From contig NZ_RDBK01000008.1 in the NCBI RefSeq assembly GCF_008042275.1, positions 46,721 through 79,856 on the forward strand: a stretch of 33,136 nt of DNA, written 5' to 3'. The position numbers and the translations under genes were made by a program. The notes beneath the pieces were generated by a model. That model was not told where the DNA came from, ran no database searches, and saw nothing but the letters and a program-made list of their open reading frames with translations. Source of the stretch: Streptomyces sp. OR43. Its GTDB lineage: Bacteria; Actinomycetota; Actinomycetes; Streptomycetales; Streptomycetaceae. Shown here in pieces: positions 16,336 through 22,779 of this stretch. Each line of letters begins with the position of its first letter. The first letter of the stretch is position 1.

Positions 16336-17067
16336 GTGGCGAAACTCAATCAGATCATCGCAGTGGAGAAGGGCGTCAAGTCCAAGGCTCACCAGGACCT
16401 GACGGCGGCGCATCACGGCCTCCAGAAGGCGGGACTGCTGGCCGGGATCTCCCGGACATACCAGCCGAAGGACGAGGAGGGCGAGCAGTTGCCGCCCGAG
16501 TCGACCCTGGTGCAGATCAAGGCCGAGGACGTGCTGCGGGAGACCGCGGCGACGCTGACCCGCCTCTTCGACGTGACCGCCACGAAGGACTGGGCCAACT
16601 GCGCGGCCCGCGCCGATGTCTCGGTCGACGGACGCGTACTGGTGAGCGACGTGCCGGTGTCGTATCTGCTCTTCCTGGAGAAGCAGCTCACCGACATCAA
16701 CACCTTCGTCCGCAAGCTCCCGGTGCTCGACGCCTCCGAGGCGTGGTCCCAGGACCCCTCCACCGACTCGTGGAAGACCGAGCCGGTGCGGACCCTGCGG
16801 ACGAAGAAGGTGCCCCGCAACCACGTGAAGGCGGAGGCCACCGAGAAGCACCCGGCGCAGGTCGAGGTGTACTACGAGGACATCCCCATCGGCTACTGGA
16901 CCACGGTCAAGTTCTCCGGGGCGCTGCCCGCGCGGCGGATCAACGAACTGCTCGACCGCGTGGAGAAGCTCCAGCAGGCCGTGAAGTTCGCCCGCGAGGA
17001 GGCCAACGGTGTGGACGTCACGGACCAGCGGGTGGGTGATGCGGTCTTCGGTTACCTCTTCGGATGA
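16336..17067 (+). CDS. Conserved actinobacterial protein of unknown function
   Basis: A 243-residue soluble protein beginning VAKLNQIIAVEKGVKSKAHQ. It is strongly hydrophilic, with a clear central block (DVTATKDWANCAARADVSVDG), a repeated-charge segment LRTKKVPRNHVKAEATEKHP, and a final coiled helix ELLDRVEKLQQAVKFAREEA. I recognise it as a widely conserved streptomycete protein but cannot assign an activity. GTG at 16336 has no ribosome site; TAGCTT at 16323-16328 would place transcription start at about 16335, so the mRNA may be leaderless. It sits just before the tRNA-like locus, which may be co-transcribed. Confidence 0.75.
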   Translation: MAKLNQIIAVEKGVKSKAHQDLTAAHHGLQKAGLLAGISRTYQPKDEEGEQLPPESTLVQIKAEDVLRETAATLTRLFDVTATKDWANCAARADVSVDGRVLVSDVPVSYLLFLEKQLTDINTFVRKLPVLDASEAWSQDPSTDSWKTEPVRTLRTKKVPRNHVKAEATEKHPAQVEVYYEDIPIGYWTTVKFSGALPARRINELLDRVEKLQQAVKFAREEANGVDVTDQRVGDAVFGYLFG

Positions 17068-17085
17068 GGTGACCGACCATGGAAT

Positions 17086-17112
17086 CCCCGGCGGCGGTCG
17101 ACGCGGCCGGGG
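17086..17112 (+). terminator. Hairpin after the 16336-17067 gene
   Basis: CCCCGGC (17086-17092) and GCCGGGG (17106-17112) form a 7-bp stem 19 bases after the stop. It may end the upstream transcript. The right arm also matches a tRNA acceptor 5' strand, so its role is ambiguous. Confidence 0.4.
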
Positions 17113-17155
17113 TGCGCGAGGAGCGCAAAGCTGAAACTGAAGTTTGTCGTGACGA

Positions 17156-17260
17156 CGCGGTCCAAGTGGAGGTTCGAGTCCTCCCCCCGGCACTTGCTCC
17201 CATCCGTACGTCCCGTACGGATTCGGGCCGGGGTGGCCCACATGGCAGAGGCAGACCGCG
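17156..17260 (+). ncRNA. Candidate circularly permuted tRNA (3' half before 5' half)
   Basis: A tRNA 3' half comes first: CGGTC (17158-17162), a 5-base variable loop, T arm GGAGG-TTCGAGT-CCTCC (17168-17184), acceptor strand CCCCGGC and discriminator A (17192). A 34-base linker contains a 9-bp hairpin (17202-17210 with 17214-17222). The 5' half follows: GCCGGGG (17227-17233), T8, a D arm GCC/GGC with A14, GG and A21, one base, then GACCG (17254-17258). The acceptor strands pair 7/7 and the anticodon-stem strands 5/5, extending to 7/7 (17156-17162 with 17254-17260). No conserved U33 is seen, so function in translation is unproven. Confidence 0.5.
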
Positions 17261-17343
17261 ATCAATCTCAGACTCTTGCTCCAGACTCAGCATGCGCCGC
17301 CTATCGCCGGATCAACCGGGCCCGTGCCCGTGCGCGTCGAGAT

Positions 17344-17398
17344 GCCGGTTCGACTCCGGCCCGCGGAGCTTCGGTCTGCGGTCGTCTAAAGGCAGGAC
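17344..17398 (+). ncRNA. Second permuted tRNA-like unit
   Basis: T arm GCCGG-TTCGACT-CCGGC (17344-17360) and acceptor strand CCGCGGA (17361-17367) precede the acceptor 5' strand TCTGCGG (17375-17381) and a near-textbook D arm GTCT-AAAGGCA-GGAC (17384-17398). The acceptor strands pair 7/7 with one G-U, separated by only about 7 bases. No other 5' strand for CCGCGGA and no downstream T arm for the D arm is present nearby. The anticodon stem is unclear: candidate strands either clash with the D stem or lie 43 bases from the T arm. Confidence 0.4.
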
Positions 17399-17468
17399 GC
17401 GGCGACATCAAACTGACACGGGACCTTTAAAAGTGCCGGCGTGCCGTACAGGCGGCAATCACAGGGCT

Positions 17469-17489
17469 CGGGGGCCGGCTACGCCCCCG
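17469..17489. terminator. Hairpin at end of tRNA-like region
   Basis: CGGGGGC (17469-17475) pairs with GCCCCCG (17483-17489), a 7-bp stem with a 7-base loop, between the tRNA-like locus and the end of the facing C39-like gene. It could serve either transcript. Confidence 0.5.
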
Positions 17490-17515
17490 GGCCCGCTCCC
17501 GTTCCCGGGTCCGCG

Positions 17516-18133
17516 TCACCCCGTCGCGCGCAGCGACACCCCGCGCCCGGCGAAGAAGCGCTCGAAGTCGGCCAGCGGCAGCTCCGCCGCCCGGGTCGAT
17601 GCCGATGTGCCGGACGGGTTGTGGAAGTGCACACCCGCCCCATCGGCCGTGCGCGACGTCAGGAGCACCAGATGGCCGCCTCGTCCCGGTGCGGGCCGCC
17701 GCGGGTGCCGGATCGCGTAGTGCACGGACGCGATGACGGACCGGCCCGCATCCAGCAGGTCCAGGATCTCCGCCGGTGCCAGATGCCGGTGGACGGTGGC
17801 TTCCAGGTCGTGCTTCTCGCGTACGTACGTGGCGAACGGGGCGTAGACCAGTCCCCGGATCCCGCCGTCGCCGTCCTCGGTGTACGCGCCGTACTCCAGC
17901 GCTCCGTCCCGCAGTGCGAACAGCGACGGGGCGTCGGCGCCGAGCGCCATGCGCAGACAGGTCATCCCGCACAGATGGCCTGCCCAGCGGGCGTACTCCG
18001 CGGGCGACTTCGCGCCGGACTCCGCCCAGGCGGGATCGGTCGCCGGGTCCAGCCCGTCCTCGACGATCGGCCCGACCAGGTCGAACGAGGCGAACTGGGT
18101 GTGCACGGGGACCCGGCAGGCCGGACAGCTCAC
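17516..18133 (-). CDS. C39-like cysteine peptidase fold protein
   Basis: A 205-residue protein with the papain-like C39 arrangement: LCGMTCLRMAL places the likely nucleophile at Cys55, GGHLVLLTS gives His154 and FHNPSG gives Asn172. C39 domains cleave Gly-Gly leader peptides or act as stand-alone peptidases; here no transporter, leader peptide or signal peptide is linked, so the substrate is unknown. The N-terminal CPAC (Cys3, Cys6) could bind metal. GTG at 18133 follows GGAGACCGATC. It lies 30 bases downstream of the aminotransferase gene in the same direction, so the two are probably co-transcribed. Confidence 0.72.
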   Translation of the reverse strand: MSCPACRVPVHTQFASFDLVGPIVEDGLDPATDPAWAESGAKSPAEYARWAGHLCGMTCLRMALGADAPSLFALRDGALEYGAYTEDGDGGIRGLVYAPFATYVREKHDLEATVHRHLAPAEILDLLDAGRSVIASVHYAIRHPRRPAPGRGGHLVLLTSRTADGAGVHFHNPSGTSASTRAAELPLADFERFFAGRGVSLRATG

Positions 18134-18163
18134 GATCGGTCTCCGTTCATCGCCGACGAGGGT

Positions 18164-19375
18164 TCACTGCCGGTATCCGGCCAGGAAGCGGCCGATGCGG
18201 CTGATCGCCGCGTCAAGATCGTCAGCGTACGGGAGGGTCAGGATCCGGAAGTGGTCGGGCCGCGGCCAGTTGAAGCCGGTGCCCTGGACGACCTGGATCT
18301 TCTCGCGGAGCAGCAGGTCCAGGACGAACTTCTCGTCGTCGACGATCGGATGCACCTTCGGGTCGATGCGCGGGAAGGCGTACAGCGCACCCTTCGGCTT
18401 CACGCACGAGACGCCGGGGATCTCGTTCAGCTTCTCCCAGGCGCGGTTGCGCTGCTCGTACAGCCTGCCGCCGGGCACCACCAGTTCCCGGATGGACTGG
18501 CGGCCGCCGAGGGCCGCCTGGATCGCGTACTGCGCGGGCGCGTTGGGGCACAGGCGCATGGAGGCGAGCATGGTCAGCCCTTCCAGATAGCTGCGGGCGT
18601 GCTGCTTGGGGCCCGACACCACCATCCAGCCCGAGCGGAACCCGGCCACGCGGTAGGTCTTCGACAGCCCGCTGAAGGTGAGGCAGACCAGGTCGGGGGC
18701 GAGGACCGCCACGCTGTGGTGCTCGGCGTCGTCGTACAGGATCTGGTCGTAGATCTCGTCGGCGAACACCATCAGGCCGTGCCGGCGGGCCAGGTCGAGG
18801 ATGCCTTCCAGAACCTCGCGGGGGTAGACGGCGCCCGTGGGGTTGTTCGGGTTGATGATCACGACGGCCCTGGTGCGGTCGGTGATCTTCGAGGCCATGT
18901 CGGCGAGGTCGGGGTTCCAGTCCGACGCCTCGTCGCACACGTAGTGCACGGCCTTCCCGCCGGCCAGCGTCGTCACCGCGGTCCACAGCGGGTAGTCGGG
19001 GGAGGGGATGAGGACCTCGTCGCCGTCCTCCAGCAGCCCCTGCACCGCCATGGAGATCAGCTCGGAGACACCGTTGCCGAGGAAGATGTCGTCGACGCCG
19101 ATCCCGGTGAGCCCCATCGCCTGATAGCGCTGCGCCACGGCCCGGCGGGCGGACAGGATGCCGCGCGAATCCGTGTAGCCGTGGGCCTGCGGGAGCATCC
19201 GGATCATGTCCTGGACGATCTCCTCCGGCGCCTCGAAGCCGAACAGCGCCGGATTGCCCGTGTTGAGCCGCAGCACGCTGTGGCCCGCCTCCTCCAAGGC
19301 GTTGGCGTGCTCGATGACCGGGCCCCGGATCTCGTAACAGACCTCGTTGAGCTTGCTGGACTGGCGGAATTCCAT
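18164..19375 (-). CDS. alaA: Class I/II PLP aminotransferase, AlaA-type
   Basis: A 403-residue pyridoxal-phosphate aminotransferase, close in length and order of motifs to E. coli AlaA (glutamate-pyruvate aminotransferase). Markers are LNTGNPALFGF, YTDSRGILSARRAVA, INPNNPTGAVY with the PLP-contacting Asn, FADEIYDQI (Asp206) and FSGLSKTYRVAGFRSGW with Schiff-base Lys239. The likely reaction is alanine + 2-oxoglutarate to pyruvate + glutamate; specificity is inferred. GGGGAGG precedes the ATG. It is divergent from the HxlR gene across an 88-base spacer holding two operators, so that regulator probably controls it. Confidence 0.88.
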   Translation of the reverse strand: MEFRQSSKLNEVCYEIRGPVIEHANALEEAGHSVLRLNTGNPALFGFEAPEEIVQDMIRMLPQAHGYTDSRGILSARRAVAQRYQAMGLTGIGVDDIFLGNGVSELISMAVQGLLEDGDEVLIPSPDYPLWTAVTTLAGGKAVHYVCDEASDWNPDLADMASKITDRTRAVVIINPNNPTGAVYPREVLEGILDLARRHGLMVFADEIYDQILYDDAEHHSVAVLAPDLVCLTFSGLSKTYRVAGFRSGWMVVSGPKQHARSYLEGLTMLASMRLCPNAPAQYAIQAALGGRQSIRELVVPGGRLYEQRNRAWEKLNEIPGVSCVKPKGALYAFPRIDPKVHPIVDDEKFVLDLLLREKIQVVQGTGFNWPRPDHFRILTLPYADDLDAAISRIGRFLAGYRQ

Positions 19376-19406
19376 GCGGTGCTGCCTCCCCGACCCGATT
19401 GCGATA

Positions 19407-19421
19407 CTTGGTTTTACCAAG
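19407..19421. promoter_or_regulatory. HxlR operator 1
   Basis: CTTGGT-TTT-ACCAAG is a perfect inverted repeat with 6-base arms and a 3-base centre, lying in the aminotransferase/HxlR spacer. Its centre is 21 bp from that of operator 2. Confidence 0.6.
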
Positions 19422-19428
19422 CTCGGGC

Positions 19429-19441
19429 TTGGAAAGTCCAA
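19429..19441. promoter_or_regulatory. HxlR operator 2
   Basis: TTGGA-AAG-TCCAA is a perfect inverted repeat with 5-base arms and the same TTGG...CCAA ends and 3-base centre as operator 1, two helical turns away. It overlaps the region expected for the regulator's own -35 box. Confidence 0.6.
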
Positions 19442-19463
19442 CAACATGTCTAGACTGCGTCGC

Positions 19464-20141
19464 ATGCCACGTCAGCAACAGCCCGCAACCCGCCCGGTCC
19501 GCCGCCGGAGTTACGACCAGTTCTGTGCCGGCGCCCGGGCGCTGGACGCGGTCGGTGACCGGTGGACCCTGCTGATCGTCCGTGAACTGCTGGCCGGTCC
19601 CCGGCGCTACACCGATCTCCATGCCGACCTGCCCGGAGTCAGCACGGATGTTCTCGCCTCGCGACTCAAGGACATGGAGCAGGGCGGGCTGGTCACCCGT
19701 CGCAGACTGCCGCCGCCCGCCGCCGCCTCGGTGTACGAACTGACCGGGCGGGGGCACGGGCTGCTGCCCGTCCTCGCGGCGCTCGCCGAGTGGGGCGCGC
19801 CGGCACTCGTGGAACGGCGGCCCACGGACGCGGTCCGGGCCCACTGGTTCGCCCTTCCGCTGCTGCGTGCGCTGGAGGGGTTCGGCGGAGCCGGCGACGG
19901 CGGGGTGGTCGATGTGCGCCTGGACGAGGGCGAGTTCCACGTCCGTACGGGGAGGCAGGCGCCGGGCGAACCGGTCTACGGGGACGGGCCCGCCGTCCGT
20001 GCCGACGCGCGCATCGCCCTCGACGCCGAGCTCTGTCTGGCGCTGGGCCGGGGAGAGCTGACGTTCGCCGAGGCCGTCAAGGACGGACGGATCGAGGTGT
20101 CGGGCGAGGGGCCGCTGGCCGTGGCGCTGCGCGGCGCGTGA
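19464..20141 (+). CDS. HxlR-family transcriptional regulator
   Basis: A 225-residue regulator. Residues about 15-105 are the winged helix of the HxlR family (ALDAVGDRWTLLIVRELLAG, then RRYTDLHADLPGVSTDVLASRLKDME). The C-terminal third (EFHVRTG... ELTFAEAVKDGRIEVSGEG) resembles an SCP2 sterol-carrier domain, suggesting a lipid or hydrophobic ligand. ATG at 19464 is favoured because TAGACT (19450-19455) would start transcription at about 19462, giving a leaderless mRNA; an in-frame ATG at 19446 lies upstream of that. It likely represses itself and the divergent aminotransferase through the twin operators (inference). Confidence 0.86.
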   Translation: MPRQQQPATRPVRRRSYDQFCAGARALDAVGDRWTLLIVRELLAGPRRYTDLHADLPGVSTDVLASRLKDMEQGGLVTRRRLPPPAAASVYELTGRGHGLLPVLAALAEWGAPALVERRPTDAVRAHWFALPLLRALEGFGGAGDGGVVDVRLDEGEFHVRTGRQAPGEPVYGDGPAVRADARIALDAELCLALGRGELTFAEAVKDGRIEVSGEGPLAVALRGA

Positions 20142-20230
20142 GGAGTGCGATGGCGTGATTCGAGCGGTCAACTCCTGGGTAGTGTCGGGGCATTTGGGAT
20201 GTCCGGGACACCGATGAGAAGGAGTTGCCC

Positions 20231-20725
20231 GTGAGAATTGGCAGACAGCAGGGACAGCAGGGACAGCAGCGGCGGCTGGGCAAGGCGCTGGTGATCGGGG
20301 GCTGCGTGGCCGCGCTCGGCTTCGTCCCCGCAGCGGCCGTCGCCACCCCCGGCAGCGGGGTGAGCGGCACCGTGGTCGCGGAAGGCACCTCGGTGGGCAA
20401 ACTGAAGGTGAAGGCACCGAAGGGGCGCACCGACGTCACCTTCCGGACGATCACGGTCGAGCCGGGCGGCTCCACCGGATGGCACACCCACCGCGGCCAG
20501 CTGATCGCCGTCGTCAAGTCCGGGACGCTGACCCGCACCCTGGACGACTGCACGGTCGAAGTGACCCCCGCGGGCACGTCCTTCATCGAGCCGTCCGGTG
20601 CGGCCCACCGCCACGTCGGACGCAATCTGGGGAGCGAACCCGTCGTCCTCTGGGTGACCTATCTGCTGCCCGAGGGCAGCCCGCTCTCCGACGACGCCGA
20701 CGCGGTGGACTGCGGAAAGAAGTAG
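20231..20725 (+). CDS. Secreted single-domain cupin
   Basis: A 164-residue protein. A Gln-rich start (QQGQQGQQRR, from three tandem copies of a 9-base GACAGCAGG-type unit) leads to a signal peptide core (ALVIGGCVAALGFVPAAAVA). The mature part is a cupin: motif 1 GGSTGWHTHRGQLIAVVKSG, motif 2 about PAGTSFIEPSGAAHRHVGRN, with His in both for metal binding. Function within the large cupin group is unknown. GTG at 20231 follows AAGGAG by 6 bases; a TTG two codons upstream overlaps that site and is rejected. It is single and convergent with the SnoaL-like gene. Confidence 0.82.
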   Translation: MRIGRQQGQQGQQRRLGKALVIGGCVAALGFVPAAAVATPGSGVSGTVVAEGTSVGKLKVKAPKGRTDVTFRTITVEPGGSTGWHTHRGQLIAVVKSGTLTRTLDDCTVEVTPAGTSFIEPSGAAHRHVGRNLGSEPVVLWVTYLLPEGSPLSDDADAVDCGKK

Positions 20726-20746
20726 CAGCGCGAGGCACCGCCCTCT

Positions 20747-20781
20747 GGCGCCCCGGCACGGTCGCGGGACCGCCGGGCGCC
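20747..20781. terminator. Bidirectional terminator between convergent genes
   Basis: GGCGCCC (20747-20753) pairs with GGGCGCC (20775-20781), and the stem continues inward as CGG/CCG after a 2-base bulge. It lies between the cupin stop and the facing stop at 20787. Confidence 0.6.
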
Positions 20782-20786
20782 GACCG

Positions 20787-21152
20787 TCAGCGGGCGAGTG
20801 TCTCCCCGTACGCGCCGAGGCCGGCGCTCACGAGGCCGTCGCGGAAGGTCAGGACCTCGTACACCCGGCCCCCGATCTGGTTGCGGTAGTCGATCACCAG
20901 CGTGTCGACGCCCGCCCGCACGTCCATCACCTCGAACGCGAGGTCGGGGATGAGCTCCAGGCCGCGGGCCCAGTACGCGCGCAGCTCGCTCTTGCCGCGG
21001 ACCGTGCCGGAGACGTCGCCGGTGAACCTTGCGATCATGGGCGAGCTGAAGGTCACGTCCTCGTGGTAGTGCGCCAGGATGCGTTCCAGGTCGTGGGAGT
21101 TCCAGTCGTCCTGCCACCGCGTGGCGAACGTGCGGGCGAATTCAAGATCCAT
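20787..21152 (-). CDS. SnoaL/NTF2-like protein
   Basis: A 121-residue protein with the cone-shaped NTF2-like fold: N-terminal helix FARTFATRWQDDWNSHDLERILAHYHEDVTFSSP, then VRGKSELRAYWARGLELIPDLAFEV and strands DTLVIDYRNQIGG and RVYEVLTFRDGLV. The family includes polyketide cyclases, isomerases and binding proteins; no biosynthetic cluster is near, so only the fold can be assigned. The ATG at 21152 has no ribosome site and may be leaderless. It diverges from the uridine-kinase-like gene over 67 bases. Confidence 0.8.
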   Translation of the reverse strand: MDLEFARTFATRWQDDWNSHDLERILAHYHEDVTFSSPMIARFTGDVSGTVRGKSELRAYWARGLELIPDLAFEVMDVRAGVDTLVIDYRNQIGGRVYEVLTFRDGLVSAGLGAYGETLAR

Positions 21153-21219
21153 GAGCAGGACCGTAGCGGGCAGGACCGGGAGGCGCCGCGCATTCTCCGC
21201 AAGAGGGCACGATGGACCC

Positions 21220-21867
21220 GTGCGATTCGAAGCGATCACCTGGGAACGGCTGGCGGACGAGCTGGCCGCGTACGCCGACGCGCTGAAGCCCGCCGACGGC
21301 GGGCCCTGGCTCAGGATCGCGGTCGACGGCGCTCCGGCGGCCCGTACCGCCGAGCTGGCCGATTCCGTCGCCCAGGGGCTGCGGCTGCGCGGCCGGGCGG
21401 TGCTCCCGGTGTCCACGGCGGGGTTCCTGCGGCCGGCGAGTCTGCGGTACGAGTACGGCAGGCGGGACCCCGACTCGTACTACGGCAGCTGGTTCGACAC
21501 CGGGGCCCTGTGGCGTGAGGTGTTCGGTCCGCTGGAGCCGGGCGGAAGCGGGCGGGTGCTGCCCGACCTGTGGGATCCGGTCACGGACCGGGCCACGCGG
21601 AGCCCGTACCGGCACCTGCCGGAAGGCGGGGTGCTGGTCCTGCACGGGCCGTTGCTGCTGGGGCACTGGTTTCCGTTCGACCTGAGTGTCCATCTGCGGC
21701 TGTCGGCCGGAGCGCTGCGGCGGCGCACGCCGGAGGATGAGCAGTGGACCCTGCCCGCATTCGCCCGGTACGAGGACGAGGCGGCGCCCTCCGACAACGC
21801 TGACGCGGTCGTCCGGGCCGACGATCCGCACCATCCCGCCTGGACGGGGCTGCGGCGGGACGGGTAG
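21220..21867 (+). CDS. Uridine-kinase-like protein with eroded P-loop
   Basis: A 215-residue protein of the group commonly named uridine kinase in Streptomyces. The expected Walker A at strand 1 is VDGAPAARTAELADSVA (about 35-51): the GxxxxGK[ST] glycine and lysine are missing. The later segments do fit a nucleoside-kinase fold (GFLRPASLRYEYGRRDPDSYYGSWFDTGALWREV, a substrate-lid-like stretch, and VLVLHGPLLLGHW as strand 4). ATP-dependent activity is therefore doubtful. GTG at 21220 lacks a ribosome site. It faces the pseudouridine kinase gene, 9 bases between stops. Confidence 0.68.
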   Translation: MRFEAITWERLADELAAYADALKPADGGPWLRIAVDGAPAARTAELADSVAQGLRLRGRAVLPVSTAGFLRPASLRYEYGRRDPDSYYGSWFDTGALWREVFGPLEPGGSGRVLPDLWDPVTDRATRSPYRHLPEGGVLVLHGPLLLGHWFPFDLSVHLRLSAGALRRRTPEDEQWTLPAFARYEDEAAPSDNADAVVRADDPHHPAWTGLRRDG

Positions 21868-21876
21868 CGGGAGACG

Positions 21877-22779
21877 TCACCCGGCGGGCAGCGGGGGCCG
21901 GCCGCCCACGGTCGCGACGGCCTCCGCCCCCGCCCGGCACCCCGCCGCCATGGCCGACGCGTCGTCGGCCCCCGCCAGCCGGGCCGCCAGGAAGCCCCCC
22001 GTGAACGCGTCACCGGCCCCGGTGGAGTCCACGGCCACGGGCACGGGTTCGGCCGGAACGCGGGCGGTGACCGTCCCCGCGGTGGCGAGCAGCGCGCCGC
22101 CCTCGCCCAGGGTCACGGCCACCTGACGGACCAGCAGGCTCAACTTGGCCGCGGCGTCCGCGGGTTCGGGGAGCCCGGTGAGCAGCCGGGCCTCGTCCGC
22201 GTTGGGCAGCAGGAGATCCGCGCCCCCGGTCAGGGCCAGGAACCGGTCGACGCCCAGCTCGGCGAGGAACCCGGCCGACGCCGGGTCGATGCTCACCGGC
22301 ACGTTCCGCCGCCCGGCCTCCCGCAGGGCGAGCAGGGCCGTCGCACGGCTGGTCGCGGCGAAGAGGAGGTAGCCGGAGAGATGGAGGTGGGCGATGCCGT
22401 CGAGCATCGCGGGCGACCAGTCCGCAGGGGAGAGCCGCAGCACGGCCCCGCTGTCGGTGAGAAAGGTGCGCTCGGCGGACGGGTCGACCAGGGCGACGAC
22501 CGTGCCCGTCGGCGCTTCGTCGTCCACGGCCAGCAGGTCGCGTACGCCCGCCCGCCGGAGCCGCTCCCGGTGCCAGTCCGCGGAGTCCCTGCCGACGCGC
22601 GCCACCAGCCGCACGTCACGGCAGCCCGAACGAACCGCCCAGCAGGCCACGTTGGCCCCGGCGCCACCGGCCCGCGTCCGGATCCGGGCCGTCGTGTCCG
22701 TGCCGTGGAGCAGCGCCGGACCGTGCCGCGCCACCACGTCCGTGACCACGTCCCCGACGACGAGGAGGCCGCCGGTCAC
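21877..22779 (-). CDS. psuK: Pseudouridine kinase (PfkB family)
   Basis: A 300-residue PfkB/ribokinase-family kinase. It starts LLVVGDVVTDVVARH, has the N-terminal signature RAGGAGANVACWAVRSG and the C-terminal signature DSTGAGDAFTGGF, with catalytic base Asp257 and the anion-hole GAGD. The pseudouridine assignment comes from its coupling to PsuG; sequence alone would give only carbohydrate/nucleoside kinase. It would phosphorylate pseudouridine at the 5' position. GTG overlaps the psuG stop in GTGA, so translation is coupled. GAGG lies upstream within psuG. Confidence 0.85.
   Translation of the reverse strand: MTGGLLVVGDVVTDVVARHGPALLHGTDTTARIRTRAGGAGANVACWAVRSGCRDVRLVARVGRDSADWHRERLRRAGVRDLLAVDDEAPTGTVVALVDPSAERTFLTDSGAVLRLSPADWSPAMLDGIAHLHLSGYLLFAATSRATALLALREAGRRNVPVSIDPASAGFLAELGVDRFLALTGGADLLLPNADEARLLTGLPEPADAAAKLSLLVRQVAVTLGEGGALLATAGTVTARVPAEPVPVAVDSTGAGDAFTGGFLAARLAGADDASAMAAGCRAGAEAVATVGGRPPLPAG

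Noticed and set aside
17106..17192. Ordinary 87-base tRNA using GCCGGGG at 17106
   Set aside because: Acceptor and T stems fit, but the D loop is only GAGGA, no good 5-bp anticodon stem with a 7-base loop and U33 exists, and the CGGTC strand pairs perfectly with the downstream half instead.
17227..17367. Ordinary intron-bearing tRNA joining the 17227 D arm to the 17344 T arm
   Set aside because: The acceptor would pair at only 5 of 7 positions, against 7 of 7 in the permuted pairing, and no matching anticodon stem is found in between.
20787..21867. Polyketide or nucleoside antibiotic cluster suggested by the SnoaL-like and kinase genes
   Set aside because: No synthase, tailoring or resistance genes are nearby; the genes are single and divergent.
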